In this document: positions 43,709-52,885 of the stretch, piece after piece
Layout of the letters: each line of letters begins with the position of its first letter
How positions within the stretch are numbered: position 1 is the first letter of the stretch
Source: Streptomyces sp. SID8374
GTDB taxonomy: Bacteria; Actinomycetota; Actinomycetes; Streptomycetales; Streptomycetaceae
Assembly (NCBI RefSeq): GCF_009865135.1
Contig: NZ_WWGH01000001.1
Coordinates: 496,001-560,000 of the forward strand
Length of the DNA: 64,000 bases
Direction: 5' to 3'
Program-made: the position numbers and the translations under genes
Notes under the pieces: model-generated
What the model was told of the DNA's origin: nothing
Database searches by the model: none
Seen by the model: only the letters and a program-made list of their open reading frames with translations

Positions 43709-45331
43709 ATGGTCGACGCAGTAGTGATCGGTAGCGGGCCCAACGGCCTGGTGGCCGCCAATGTGCTGGCGGACGCCGGCTGGTCCGTGGAGGTCCTGGA
43801 GGAGCAGGACGAGCCGGGCGGCGCGGTCCGCAGCGACCGGGGGGTCGATCCGGCTTACGTCAACGACCTGTTCAGCTCGTTCTACCCGCTGGCGGCGGTC
43901 TCCCCGGTGCTGGCGGCCCTGGAGCTGGAACGGGAGGGGCTCCGCTGGAGCCGGGCGCCCCGGGTCCTCGCCCACCCACTCCCGGACGGCAGTTGTGCCG
44001 TACTGGAGGGCGACCGGGCGGTCACCGCCGAGGGCCTGGACGGCTTCGCCCCCGGCGACGGGCAGAGCTGGCTGGACCTGTGCGCCCTCTGGGACCGCCT
44101 GGGCGACGACATCGTGGCCTCCCTCTTCTCCCCCTTCCCGCCCGTCGTCGCCGGTACCAAGCTGCTCGCCCGGCTGCGGGCGGCGGGCGGGCTGCGGCTG
44201 GCCCGCAGCCTCATCCTCCCCGTACGCAGACTGGGCGAGGAGGAGTTCGCCGGCGAGGGCGGACGGCTCCTGCTGGCGGGCAACGCGCTGCACGCGGATC
44301 TGGCCCCCGAGGCGGCGGGCAGCGGCGGCTTCGGCTGGCTGATGTCGATGCTGGGGCAGTTCCACGGCTTCCCGGTCCCGGTCGGCGGCGCCGGTGCCCT
44401 CACCTCGGCCTTGGTGCGGCGGCTGGAGTCACGCGGGGGCAGGGTGAGGTGCGGGCAGCGGGTGACCGAGGTCGTCGTACGGCAGGCCCGTGCCGTAGGC
44501 GTCCGTACGGCCTCCGGCGACGCGGTCCCGGCCCGCAGGGCGGTACTCGCCGATGTGTCCGCGCCCAGCCTGTACGGGGAGTTGGTCGGCGCGGAGCATC
44601 TGCCGGACCGGCTCCTCGACGACCTGCGCCGGTTCCAGTGGGACTTCGCCACGTTCAAGGTGGACTGGGCACTCGACGGGCCCGTCCCGTGGGAGAGCCC
44701 GGCAGCGGCCACGGCCGGGACCGTGCACCTGGCGGACGGCGTCGACGAACTCAGCCGGTGGGCCTCCCAGATCGCCCGCGGCCTGATCCCGGACCGCCCC
44801 TTCCTGCTCCTCGGCCAGATGACCACGGCGGACGCGACCCGCTCGCCCCGGGGCACCGAATCGGCCTGGGCCTACACCCATGTGCCCGCCCACGTGAAGG
44901 CGGACGCGGGCGGGGAGGGCCTGTCCGGCGCGTGGGACGGAGCCGAGCGGGAGCGGATGGCGGACCGGGTGGAGGAGCAGGTGGAGCGGTACGCTCCCGG
45001 CTTCCGCACCCGCGTACGGTCCCGCCGCGTCCTGGCACCCCCCACCCTCCAGGCGGCCGACCGCAACCTGCACCACGGCGCGATCAACGGCGGCACGGCC
45101 GCGCTGCACCAGCAGGCGGTGTTCCGCCCGGTGCCGGGCACGGGCCGCCCCGAGACCCCGGTGAAGGGCCTGTACCTGGCCTCCGCCTCCGCCCACCCGG
45201 GCGGCGGCGTCCACGGCGCCCCGGGCGCCAACGCGGCCCGGGCGGCGCTGCGTTCGACCCACGCCACCGCCACCGCGCTGAGCACGGCCCAGCGGATGAT
45301 GAGCCGCCGGGGGCGGGGCGGCCGGGCCTGA
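43709..45331 (+). CDS. FAD-dependent oxidoreductase of the phytoene desaturase/CrtI-like (COG1233) family
   Basis: A 540-residue flavoprotein. The N-terminal FAD loop reads VVIGSGPNGLVAANVLADAGWSVEVLEEQDEPGGAVRS; the C-terminal part returns to the FAD domain (GLYLASASAHPGGGVHGAPGANAARAAL). The length fits CrtI-like enzymes and retinol-saturase relatives. There is no carotenoid synthesis gene nearby, so the substrate is open. It follows the SRPBCC gene in the same direction. The tail after 520 is Met/Arg-rich. Confidence 0.88.
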   Translation: MVDAVVIGSGPNGLVAANVLADAGWSVEVLEEQDEPGGAVRSDRGVDPAYVNDLFSSFYPLAAVSPVLAALELEREGLRWSRAPRVLAHPLPDGSCAVLEGDRAVTAEGLDGFAPGDGQSWLDLCALWDRLGDDIVASLFSPFPPVVAGTKLLARLRAAGGLRLARSLILPVRRLGEEEFAGEGGRLLLAGNALHADLAPEAAGSGGFGWLMSMLGQFHGFPVPVGGAGALTSALVRRLESRGGRVRCGQRVTEVVVRQARAVGVRTASGDAVPARRAVLADVSAPSLYGELVGAEHLPDRLLDDLRRFQWDFATFKVDWALDGPVPWESPAAATAGTVHLADGVDELSRWASQIARGLIPDRPFLLLGQMTTADATRSPRGTESAWAYTHVPAHVKADAGGEGLSGAWDGAERERMADRVEEQVERYAPGFRTRVRSRRVLAPPTLQAADRNLHHGAINGGTAALHQQAVFRPVPGTGRPETPVKGLYLASASAHPGGGVHGAPGANAARAALRSTHATATALSTAQRMMSRRGRGGRA

Positions 45332-45455
45332 GGCGTGAACCACGCCAGGAGGTGGCGCTGAAGAACGGCAGACTGGCGACGCGCCGCTTCCACCGGGAGG
45401 CCCGCCGGAAACACCTTCCGCTCACGCGCCCGAACCGTCGAAAGTGGTCACTGCC

Positions 45456-45980
45456 ATGCGATCGGCCTCCCACCCGCCACGTGCACTCGGCAGCGGGTGG
45501 ACGGCCACTCTGGTGATCGACGCCATCATCACGCTCGTGGCGGCCACGGCCCTGGCCGGGATCGGCGCGCTGGTACCCGCGTTCATGGAGGACCACGACA
45601 TGCCCGCGACCCGGCATCCGGCCGAGGCCGCGCCCTTCCTGACGGCCTCGGCCCTCCTGGTCGTCTCGCTCGCCGTCACGACCCTCATGGTCCGCCCCGG
45701 CCGGGAGCACCGGCGCCGGGCGGGGCTGGTGACGGCCACCGTCCGTCTCGGCGTCCTGGCCACGGGAGCGGTGGCCTTCGTCGTGTACGGCACGGTCGCG
45801 TACGGGCTCCGACCCCGCCGGCCGGGGCGTAGGACGGCTAGCCCTGCCGTCGTGCCTCCGTCGCCAGGACCGCGGCCTGGACGCGGCGTTCGACGCCGAG
45901 CTTGGCCAGGATGCGGGAGATGTTGTTCTTCACCGTCTTCTCCGCGAGGTGGAGCCGCAGGCCGATCTCGCGATTGGTGA
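45456..45980 (+). CDS. Small membrane protein with an unusual overlapping C-terminal tail
   Basis: A 174-residue protein with three membrane helices (near 15-35, 60-80 and 95-117). The following tail of about 50 residues is Arg/Pro/Cys-rich and lies opposite the last 143 bases of the response regulator gene on the minus strand. The tail has no features of a conserved domain, so the original stop may have been lost by a frameshift or point mutation around 45830. GTG 45444 is another possible start. Function unknown; no relation to the neighbours is obvious. Confidence 0.55.
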   Translation: MRSASHPPRALGSGWTATLVIDAIITLVAATALAGIGALVPAFMEDHDMPATRHPAEAAPFLTASALLVVSLAVTTLMVRPGREHRRRAGLVTATVRLGVLATGAVAFVVYGTVAYGLRPRRPGRRTASPAVVPPSPGPRPGRGVRRRAWPGCGRCCSSPSSPRGGAAGRSRDW

Positions 45981-46518
45981 GCCCTTCGCCGATGAGCGCG
46001 AGGATGTCCTGCTCCCGGGCGGTCAGTGCGGCGACTCCCGAGGGCCGGTCGTCCTGGGACGCGTCGCCGCGGAGGCGGGCCATGACGCGGGCGGTGGCGC
46101 CGGGGTCCAGCAGCGACCGGCCGGAGGCGACCGTGCGTACGGCCTGGACGAGGTCCGTGCCGGTGATCTGCTTCAGTACGTAGCCGGAGGCGCCCGCCAC
46201 GATGGCGTCCAGCAGCGCTTCCTCGTCGTCGAAGGATGTCAGCATCAGGCAGGCCAGGTCGGGCATCCGGGAGCGCAGTTCGCGGCAGACGCTGACGCCG
46301 TCCCCGTCGGGCAGGCGGATGTCCAGGACCGCGACCTGGGGGCGCAGGGCCGGGATCCGGGCGAGCGCCTGGGCCACGGTGCCCGCCTCGCCGACGACGG
46401 TCAGGTCGGGCTCGGCGTCCAGCAGGTCGTGCACGCCCCGGCGCACCACTTCGTGGTCGTCGAGGAGGAAGACCGTCACCGGGGCCTTCCCGTCGGCGCC
46501 CGTACCGCTGTCCGTCAT
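45838..46518 (-). CDS. LuxR/NarL-type response regulator, DevR/DosR (OsdR)-like
   Basis: A 226-residue regulator. Receiver: acidic D20-D21, phospho-acceptor D66 ([12 protein letters not shown]), T94 and K116 (GYVLKQITG). The C-terminal LuxR helix-turn-helix ([48 protein letters not shown]) matches the DosR group. ATG 46518 follows GGAG; ATG 46533 is an alternative. The partner kinase gene is next upstream (minus strand, 112 bases), and a universal stress protein gene follows beyond it, matching the stress/dormancy context of DosR in mycobacteria and OsdR in Streptomyces. Confidence 0.92.
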   Translation of the reverse strand: MTDSGTGADGKAPVTVFLLDDHEVVRRGVHDLLDAEPDLTVVGEAGTVAQALARIPALRPQVAVLDIRLPDGDGVSVCRELRSRMPDLACLMLTSFDDEEALLDAIVAGASGYVLKQITGTDLVQAVRTVASGRSLLDPGATARVMARLRGDASQDDRPSGVAALTAREQDILALIGEGLTNREIGLRLHLAEKTVKNNISRILAKLGVERRVQAAVLATEARRQG

Positions 46519-46630
46519 CACACGCTCCGTCATCTCTGGTCCGTGCCCACCGCGGTGGACTGTCACGATCGTGCCCTACGGCCGGTGCCGGTGAACAGGG
46601 CCGGTCGGCCCTCCTGCGCCCGCCGGCCTC

Positions 46631-48337
46631 TCAGCGCAGCGGGGCGCGCCAGAGCAGTCGGCTGCCTCCGCCGTCGGGCGTGGACACCTCCAGGGCCCCG
46701 CCGACCTGGCGGGCGCGTTCGGCGAGGTTGTCCAGTCCGCTGCGGCGGCTCTGCTCCGGGATGCCCCTGCCGTTGTCGGCGACCGTCAGGCGCACCTCGT
46801 CGGCGGTCGCCTTCAGGCTGACCTCGACCCGAGTGGCGTGGGCGTGGCGGGCGGCGTTGCTGAGGAGTTCGCCGAGCGCCGCCACCACGTGTTCGGCCAC
46901 ATCGAGGGGTACGTCGGTGTCGAGGAGGCCCTCCATGCTGAGCCGGGGCGGGAAGCCGAGGGAGGTGACCGCGTCGCCCACCGTGCGGGAGGCCCGGGCG
47001 CGCAGGCTGGACGCGGGGCCCTCGTCGCGGGCGCGCAGGCCGAAGATGGTGGACCGGATGATCTTGATGGTCTCGTCGAGGTCGTCGACGGCCCGGGCCA
47101 CCCGCTCGGCCGCTCCGGTGTGTTCGATCAGCCGGGCGGTGCTCTGGAGCGTCATACCGGTGGCGAACAGGCGCTGGATCGCCAGGTCGTGGAGGTCGCG
47201 GGCGATCCGGTCCCGGTCCTCCAGGAGCGCGACGTGCTCGGCGTCCCGTCTCCGTACGGCCAGTTCCAGGGCGAGTGCCGCCTGTCCGGCGAAGGTGAGC
47301 AGCGGCTCCAGCTCCGCCTCCGTGAAGGCGGGTTCGCCGACCTCGCGGACCAGCAGCAGGACGGCCGCTCCGGCCGCCCCCAGCGGCACGGCGACCGCGG
47401 GACCCGGGGCGGCGGCGACATGGGGGTCGGTGCGGAAGCGGGGGTCCTTGCCCAGGCAGGTGGAGACCGCATGGGTGCCCGCCGCCGAGGCCGCGCCGGC
47501 CAGTGTGCCGTCGGCCGGAAGGGTCAGCCCCTGGAGGCCGCCGTCGGTCCCGGAGAGGGTGACGGACAGCTCCACGACCAGGTCGTCCGTGCCGGGGACG
47601 GGCGCGGACACCTCCGCCAGGCAGGCGCCGGTGATCTCTCCGGCCCGGCGCGCGATCAGTTCCAGCACGTCCTGGCGGGCGTCGCCCGACAGCAGCTGGT
47701 TGGTGACCTCGGCGCCCGCCCGGAGCCAGCGGTGCTGGCGCTGCGAGCTCTCGTACAGGCGGGCGTTGTCGATGGCCACTCCGGCCGCCACCGCCAGGGT
47801 CGTGATCACCGACTCGTCCTCCGCGTCGAAGTCAAGGCCGTCCCGCTTGTCGGTGAGGTAGAGGTTCCCGAAGACCTCGTCACGCACACGGATCGGCACG
47901 CCGAGGAACGTACGCATCGGCGGATGGTGTTCCGGAAAGCCGAACGAGGCCTCGTGCGTGCCCAGTTCGCTCAGGCGCAGGGGTTCCGGGTGGCGGATCA
48001 GCTCGCCCAGCAGGCCGTGCCCGGCCGGCAGGGGCCCGATCCGCTCCCGCTGCTCCCGCGTCATGCCCGAGGTGAGGAACTGCGACAGGCTCCGCCCGTC
48101 GGGTCCGATCACGCCGAGCGCGCCGTACTGCGCGTCGACGAGCTGCGCACCGGCCTCGACGATGCGCCGCAGCACCTGGGAGAGATCGAGTTCGCGGCCC
48201 ACGGAGACGACGGCCTCCAGCAGGCTGTGCACCCGGTCCCGGGTCCCCCTGGCCGCGTTGATCCTGGCCTGCAACTCCTCCAGCAGCTCGTCCAGCCGCA
48301 TCTGAGGCATCCGCGACAGCGGCTGCTCATCCCCCAC
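46631..48337 (-). CDS. GAF-domain sensor histidine kinase, DevS/DosS (OsdK)-like
   Basis: A 568-residue soluble kinase: two GAF domains (about 50-195 and 220-360), a HisKA_3 dimerisation helix with H383 (RDRIARDLHDLAIQRLF) and a HATPase domain with ADNGRGIP near the C-terminus. In GAF-A, the segment GFPEHHPPMRTFLGVPIRVRDE matches the DosS region that holds the heme-ligating His, so this is likely a heme-based O2, NO or redox sensor. GTG 48337 is the start (GAGGG upstream). Partner of the response regulator at 45838-46518. Confidence 0.9.
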   Translation of the reverse strand: MGDEQPLSRMPQMRLDELLEELQARINAARGTRDRVHSLLEAVVSVGRELDLSQVLRRIVEAGAQLVDAQYGALGVIGPDGRSLSQFLTSGMTREQRERIGPLPAGHGLLGELIRHPEPLRLSELGTHEASFGFPEHHPPMRTFLGVPIRVRDEVFGNLYLTDKRDGLDFDAEDESVITTLAVAAGVAIDNARLYESSQRQHRWLRAGAEVTNQLLSGDARQDVLELIARRAGEITGACLAEVSAPVPGTDDLVVELSVTLSGTDGGLQGLTLPADGTLAGAASAAGTHAVSTCLGKDPRFRTDPHVAAAPGPAVAVPLGAAGAAVLLLVREVGEPAFTEAELEPLLTFAGQAALALELAVRRRDAEHVALLEDRDRIARDLHDLAIQRLFATGMTLQSTARLIEHTGAAERVARAVDDLDETIKIIRSTIFGLRARDEGPASSLRARASRTVGDAVTSLGFPPRLSMEGLLDTDVPLDVAEHVVAALGELLSNAARHAHATRVEVSLKATADEVRLTVADNGRGIPEQSRRSGLDNLAERARQVGGALEVSTPDGGGSRLLWRAPLR

Positions 48338-48532
48338 AGCGCCCTCTTCCCCTCCGCCCCGTCACCTTCCGCGCCACTCTATGGGGCTGCCGTCATCCGG
48401 AGGGAGGCGGGACGGCCGGGAACGTGCCCGGCCTGTCGGCGGGCGGCCCCGGCCGCCGTACGCCGGAGCCCGCCCCGTGGGGAGACAGGGCGGGGTCCCG
48501 CGGGGGACGGGCCGACGGCCGGGACCGCCGGA

Positions 48533-49402
48533 TCAGGCGTGCGGGACGACGGCGACGGGGCAGCGGGCGTGGTGCAGGACCGCGTGGGCGGCCGAGCCGA
48601 TCCGGGTGCCGATCGGGGCCCGGCGGGCGCGCCTGCCGACCACCATCAGCTGCGCCTCGGCCGACTCCTCCACCAGCACCTGCCCGGCGCTGCCCATCTC
48701 GACGTGTTCGGTGACCTGCACCTCGGGGTACTTCTCGCGCCACGGCGCCAGGGCCTCCTGGAGGGCGTTGAGCTCGAAGGGCTCCAGCCCTCCCGCGGCG
48801 TCGGCGAGGGCCAGGGAGGCGCTCCAGGTGTAGGCGGGCGGCAGGCTCCAGGCACGGACCGCCCGCAGCGGGACGCCCCGTACGGAAGCGGCCTCGAAGG
48901 CGAAGCCGAGCACATCCGCGCTCTCCTCCGGGCTCCCCTGCTGGCCGACGACGACCTCGCCGTTCTCCCGGACCGGGTACTCACCGTCGTAGGCGCGTAC
49001 GGAGACGACCGGACCGTTCGCCCCGGCTATCACCTGCTGTCCGTAGGAACCGAGGAGGAAGCCGAGCAGGGCCCCGTGGCCGCGGGTGCCCAGGCAGAGC
49101 AGGGCGGAGCGCTCGGCCTCGGCCAGCAACGCCACGACCGCCGTCTCGGGCAGCACCCGGCTGGAGACGGACAGCTCCGGGTACCGGCCGGCCACCTGCT
49201 CCTCGGCCTCCCGCAGGACGGCACGGGCGGCCTGGGCCTCGGCCTCCCGGTTCTGGACGAGCGGGATGTCCAGCGGCTGCCAGAGCCAGGCGTGCACGAT
49301 GCGCAGGGGCAGTCCCCGCAGGGCCGCCTCGCGCGCCGCCCAGTCGGCCGCCGCCAGACTCTCCGGCGAACCGTCCACCCCTACGACTACGGCCTTCTTC
49401 AC
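48533..49402 (-). CDS. Tandem-domain universal stress protein
   Basis: A 289-residue protein with two UspA domains: 1-140 (VVVGVDGSPESLAAADWAAREAALRG, with the ATP loop GTRGHGALLGFLLGSYGQQV) and 150-289 (GRRARRAPIGTRIGSAAHAVLHHARCPVAVVP). Both carry the GxGx9G(S/T)-like nucleotide loop, although the second is less standard. GTG 49402 has GGAGG eight bases upstream; the longer open frame beyond is unsupported. Neighbour to the DosR/DosS-like pair on the same strand, and probably a member of its regulon, as in mycobacteria. Confidence 0.92.
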   Translation of the reverse strand: MKKAVVVGVDGSPESLAAADWAAREAALRGLPLRIVHAWLWQPLDIPLVQNREAEAQAARAVLREAEEQVAGRYPELSVSSRVLPETAVVALLAEAERSALLCLGTRGHGALLGFLLGSYGQQVIAGANGPVVSVRAYDGEYPVRENGEVVVGQQGSPEESADVLGFAFEAASVRGVPLRAVRAWSLPPAYTWSASLALADAAGGLEPFELNALQEALAPWREKYPEVQVTEHVEMGSAGQVLVEESAEAQLMVVGRRARRAPIGTRIGSAAHAVLHHARCPVAVVPHA

Positions 49403-49647
49403 TGGTCTGCCTCCGTGCGTCTGTGCGAACCGGCCCCTCGACCGGCCGCTGGAACCAGCATCACGGGCGGGCCCGTCCGGGGGGAGGGCCGATCGGCCCT
49501 CCCCCCGGGGCCCGTTGGGTCCCGGAGTACGGCCGGCGGCGTGCCGGTGGCCCGAAGCTGACATTTCCTGGACTGAAACGTGTGGTGGCGGGTAGGCGGG
49601 TTGCGTTTGAGGGCTGTGTGGTGCAGCTGACCGACGGGGGGAATGAC

Positions 49648-50139
49648 GTGGAACTGCTGATGGCGGACCGAGGGACCGAACAGGACCGGCAGACGGCGGG
49701 TACGGGCAACATGCTGGGCAGTGCCGCGTACGACATGGGTTCGGGAGAGATCGCACGGGCCCGGGGCTTCGTCCGGGACTTCCTGACGGATGCGCGGTCG
49801 CTGCACGGGCTGCCCGTGTCGGCGCGGGCGATGGATGTCGCGCAGCTGGTGGTGAGCGAGCTGGCCACGAACGTCTGCAAGTACGCGCCGGGCCCGTGCC
49901 TCCTCGACCTCGAAGCGGGCGACGGCATGCTGAGCATCACGATGTGGGACTCGGGTTCGGTGCTGCCCACGAGCCGGCAGGCCGACCCGACGCGGACGGG
50001 GCAGCACGGGCTGGAGATCGTGCTCGCGGTCTGCGAGAGCTTCGAGGTGCGGCGCGAACCCGTGGGGAAGCGCGTCCGCGTGGAGATCTCGCTGCTCGAC
50101 CGTCCGCAGGGCGATGCGGCCGGCCCCTCCGGCTGGTAG
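49648..50139 (+). CDS. RsbW/SpoIIAB-like ATP-binding (anti-sigma kinase type) protein
   Basis: A 163-residue HATPase_c_2 protein. N-box VSELATNVCKYA, G1 MWDSGSVLP and G2 TGQHGLEIVLAVC are all visible. GTG 49648 follows GGGGGGAA; GTG 49618 is an alternative giving ten more residues. Proteins of this type bind and inhibit SigB/F-type sigma factors and phosphorylate STAS antagonists. It converges with a SigF-type sigma gene at 50209-51084, separated by a perfect terminator, so a direct pairing is possible. No STAS gene adjoins; the one at 33176 lacks the phosphorylation Ser. Confidence 0.85.
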   Translation: MELLMADRGTEQDRQTAGTGNMLGSAAYDMGSGEIARARGFVRDFLTDARSLHGLPVSARAMDVAQLVVSELATNVCKYAPGPCLLDLEAGDGMLSITMWDSGSVLPTSRQADPTRTGQHGLEIVLAVCESFEVRREPVGKRVRVEISLLDRPQGDAAGPSGW

Positions 50140-50154
50140 GTCTCCGTACGGAAG

Positions 50155-50184
50155 GAACCCCCACAGCTGGCGCTGTGGGGGTTC
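50155..50184. terminator. Perfect bidirectional terminator
   Basis: GAACCCCCACAGC (50155-50167) pairs without mismatch with 50172-50184 around a 4-base loop; TTTC follows on the plus strand. It separates the convergent RsbW-like and sigma factor genes. Confidence 0.88.
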
Positions 50185-50208
50185 TTTCGATGGAGCGGTT
50201 CCGCTGGC

Positions 50209-51084
50209 TCAGTTCTGGGTGAGCATGCCTTCCCGCAACGTGGTGAGCAGCCGGGACAGGAGCCGGGAGACATGCATCTGGGAGATGCCCAGATGTTCGC
50301 CGATCTGAGCCTGGGTCATCTCCTGGCCGAAGCGCATCCGCACGATCTCACGGTCACGGTCCTCCAGGGTCTCCAGCAGCGGGGCCAGGGCGTGGAGGTT
50401 CTCGACCAGTTCCATGCCCGGGTCGCAGTCGCCGGTGATGTCGGCGTAGCTGGTGCCGCTGTCGGAGGCGCCCTGCTCGGTTCCGCCGAGCGGGAGGTCG
50501 ATGGAGCCCGCGGTGTAGCCGTTGGAGGCGATGAGGCCGTCGATGACCTCCTCCTCGGCGATGTCCAGGTACTCGGCGAGTTCGGCGACGCCGGGGTCGC
50601 GGCCCAGGGTGGAGGTGAGCTCCTCCTTGGCCTTGGCCAGGGTGACCCGCAGCTCCTGGAGGCGACGGGGCACGTGGACGGACCACGTGGAGTCGCGGAA
50701 GAAGCGCTTGATCTCACCGACGATGTAGGGAATCGCGAAGGACGTGAACTCGACCTCGCGCGACAGCTCGAAGCGGTCGATCGCCTTGATCAGGCCGATG
50801 GTGCCGACCTGGATGATGTCTTCCATCTGGCCGTCGCCGCGGTTGCGGTACCTCTTCGCGGCGAACTGCACCAACGACAGGTTCATCTCGATGAGGGTGT
50901 TGCGCGCGTACTGGTACTCGTGCGTGCCCTCCTCGAGGACCTGCAACTGCTCGAAGAAGAGCGTGCCCAGCGCACGGGCGTCCTTCGGGGCGATCTTCTG
51001 CGGATCGTCGATCTGCGGGAGTACCGCCGGCGCGCGTACCGCCGACGCGGCCGTCCCGGTCGTGGTCTCCATGGATATCGACAT
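50209..51084 (-). CDS. SigB/SigF-family RNA polymerase sigma factor
   Basis: A 291-residue group 3 sigma factor of a branch different from those at 38597 and 42004: its N-terminal 35 residues are extended, region 2 reads LVQFAAKRYRNRGDGQMEDIIQVGTIGLIKAIDRFELSREVEFTSFAIPYIVGEIKRFFRDSTWSVHVPRRLQELR, and region 4 has the helix-turn-helix TQAQIGEHLGISQMHVSRLLSRL. It looks like the sporulation/osmotic stress sigma factors of Streptomyces. ATG 51084 or 51072 may be used. No full SigB consensus lies upstream, only GTGT-N14-GGGTAG near 51140-51165. Convergent with the RsbW-like gene. Confidence 0.95.
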   Translation of the reverse strand: MSISMETTTGTAASAVRAPAVLPQIDDPQKIAPKDARALGTLFFEQLQVLEEGTHEYQYARNTLIEMNLSLVQFAAKRYRNRGDGQMEDIIQVGTIGLIKAIDRFELSREVEFTSFAIPYIVGEIKRFFRDSTWSVHVPRRLQELRVTLAKAKEELTSTLGRDPGVAELAEYLDIAEEEVIDGLIASNGYTAGSIDLPLGGTEQGASDSGTSYADITGDCDPGMELVENLHALAPLLETLEDRDREIVRMRFGQEMTQAQIGEHLGISQMHVSRLLSRLLTTLREGMLTQN

Positions 51085-51247
51085 TACGGACCTTCCCTGC
51101 CCCAGACGCTGCCGCGGAATCCCGCCTGCATGTGGCTGCGCCTACCCCCGTTCGCGCGGAACACGCCTGCGGAAGCGCGGAGATAAGGATTCGCCGATAC
51201 TGGCGCCCCACGGGCATGAGTACCGCCGTGGCGGACACCCGCCGGGG

Positions 51248-52294
51248 ATGACGGACACACCGAAGCCGGGACCCGGCGATGAAGACGCGAGCGGGAACGT
51301 ACGCCGCGACAGCGAAGCGGGACCTGATGAGCAGGTGGAGGAGCGGGCACCGGACCGACCGACCGAGCTGCCCCGGCGGTCCTGGACGGCAGTGCTGCGC
51401 GGCACCCTGAAGGAGTTCAAGGACGACGAACTCGCGGACCGGGCCGCCGCGCTGACGTACTACGGGGTGCTGGCCCTGTTCCCCGCCCTCCTGGTGCTGG
51501 TGTCCCTGCTGGGCGTCGCGGGCGAGTCCGCCACCGAGCAGGTCCTGAAGAACCTGCAAAAGCTGACGCCCAGCTCGGCCCGGGACGTGATCAGCGAGGC
51601 CGTGGAGCAGCTCCAGGGCAACGCCGGTGTCGGTTCGTTCATGGCGATCGTGGGTCTGGCCGTCGCGGTGTGGTCGGCCTCCGGTTACGTCGCCGGGTTC
51701 ATCCGGACCTCGAACGCCGTCTACGACATGCCGGAGGGCCGGCCGGTGTGGAAGGTCCTGCCGCTGCGCCTGGTCCTGACGGTGACGCTGATGGTCCTGG
51801 CGTGTGCCAGCGCCCTCATTGTGGTCTTCTCCGGCGGTCTGGCGCGGCAGGCCGGTGCCGCCCTGGGGATCGGGGACACTCCCCTGACCATCTGGTCGAT
51901 CGCGAAGTGGCCGGTCCTGGTCCTGCTCGTCACCGTCATGATCGCGGTCCTCTACTGGGCCGCGCCGAACGCCAAGGGCCGCGGCTTCAAGTGGGTCACC
52001 CCGGGCAGCTTCCTCGCCCTGGTGATCTGGATGGCCGCGTCGGCCGGCTTCGCGTTCTACGTCGCCAACTTCGCCTCGTACAACAAGACCTACGGCGCCC
52101 TCGCCGGTGTGGTCGTCTTCCTGGTGTGGCTGTGGATCACCAACCTGGCGATCCTGCTGGGGCTGGAGTTCGACGCGGAGATGGTCCGTCAGCGGGCGAT
52201 CGCCGGCGGGCATCCCGCGGACGAGGAGCCGTACGTGGAGCCGCGTGACACCCGCGCCTGGAGCGACGGGGACCGCCGGCGCATGGAGCAGTGA
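51248..52294 (+). CDS. YihY/BrkB-family membrane protein
   Basis: A 348-residue protein. A 60-residue acidic N-terminal part precedes six membrane helices with the BrkB pattern (DDELADRAAALTYYGVLALFPALLVLVSLLGV, SASGYVAGFIRTSNAVYDMPEGRPVWKVLPLRL, YNKTYGALAGVVVFLVWLWITNLAILLGLEFDAE). The C-terminal tail is acidic. Members are envelope proteins of unknown role. ATG 51248 follows GGGG. It is followed by the holin-like, DUF3618 and DUF4235 genes, a recurring Streptomyces set. Confidence 0.9.
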   Translation: MTDTPKPGPGDEDASGNVRRDSEAGPDEQVEERAPDRPTELPRRSWTAVLRGTLKEFKDDELADRAAALTYYGVLALFPALLVLVSLLGVAGESATEQVLKNLQKLTPSSARDVISEAVEQLQGNAGVGSFMAIVGLAVAVWSASGYVAGFIRTSNAVYDMPEGRPVWKVLPLRLVLTVTLMVLACASALIVVFSGGLARQAGAALGIGDTPLTIWSIAKWPVLVLLVTVMIAVLYWAAPNAKGRGFKWVTPGSFLALVIWMAASAGFAFYVANFASYNKTYGALAGVVVFLVWLWITNLAILLGLEFDAEMVRQRAIAGGHPADEEPYVEPRDTRAWSDGDRRRMEQ

Positions 52295-52315
52295 GCCAGG
52301 TCCGCGCTTCGCGGA

Positions 52316-52341
52316 CGGGTGCCGCCGCCTTTGCTGGGTAG
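52316..52341 (+). promoter_or_regulatory. Weak SigB-like promoter GGGT-N15-GGGTAG before the holin-like gene
   Basis: GGGT (52317-52320), 15 bases, GGGTAG (52336-52341) differs from SigB consensus only in the last base. It lies about 100 bases before the ATG at 52445. Low support. Confidence 0.3.
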
Positions 52342-52444
52342 CCGGACGACGACGGCGTACACATCCGGACGAGGATGTTCCGTCGCGGCGGCCCCCGTCC
52401 CCGTGACGATTCCGACCGATCGAGGAGAGCAAGGTGACCTCATC

Positions 52445-52885
52445 ATGAGCACAGCAGAGCGGGACGCCCACGGCATCGGCACCACGGGCGCCACCGGCAC
52501 CACCGACGAACCGGTGGGCGTACTGGTTTCGCGTGCCTCGCAGCAGATCTCGGAGCTGGTCCGCGAGGAAATGCAGCTGGCACGTTCGGAGATGGCGCAG
52601 AAGGGCAAGCGGTTCGGGAAGGGCGGCGGCCTCTTCGGCGCCGCGGGTCTCGTCGGCATCCTGGCGGCCCAGGCCCTGGTGGCGACCTGCATCGTCGCCC
52701 TGGCCCTGGTACTGCCCCTGTGGGCGGCGGCGCTCATCGTCACGGCGGTGCTGGCGGCGGTGGCCGGCGTGGCCGCCCTGGCCGGGAAGAAGCAGATCGA
52801 CCGCGCGGGCACCCCCGCACCCGAACAGACCATCGACAGCGTCAAGGCCGATCTGGCCGAGGTCAAGGAGAAGGCTCACCGATGA
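52445..52885 (+). CDS. Phage-holin-superfamily (DUF1469/PF07332) membrane protein
   Basis: A 146-residue protein with a polar N-terminal half (TDEPVGVLVSRASQQISELVREEMQLARSEMAQKGKRFGKGGGLFGAAGLV), two membrane helices (about 70-92 and 94-115) and a charged tail. This is the chromosomal actinobacterial 'phage holin family' type, not a phage lysis gene. It begins a tightly packed three-gene string (52445-53711) with ATGA overlaps, suggesting one complex in the membrane. Confidence 0.85.
   Translation: MSTAERDAHGIGTTGATGTTDEPVGVLVSRASQQISELVREEMQLARSEMAQKGKRFGKGGGLFGAAGLVGILAAQALVATCIVALALVLPLWAAALIVTAVLAAVAGVAALAGKKQIDRAGTPAPEQTIDSVKADLAEVKEKAHR

Noticed and set aside
52445..52885. Prophage indicated by a holin gene
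   Set aside because: The holin-like protein belongs to a chromosomal actinobacterial family, and no capsid, tail, integrase or lysin genes are present.
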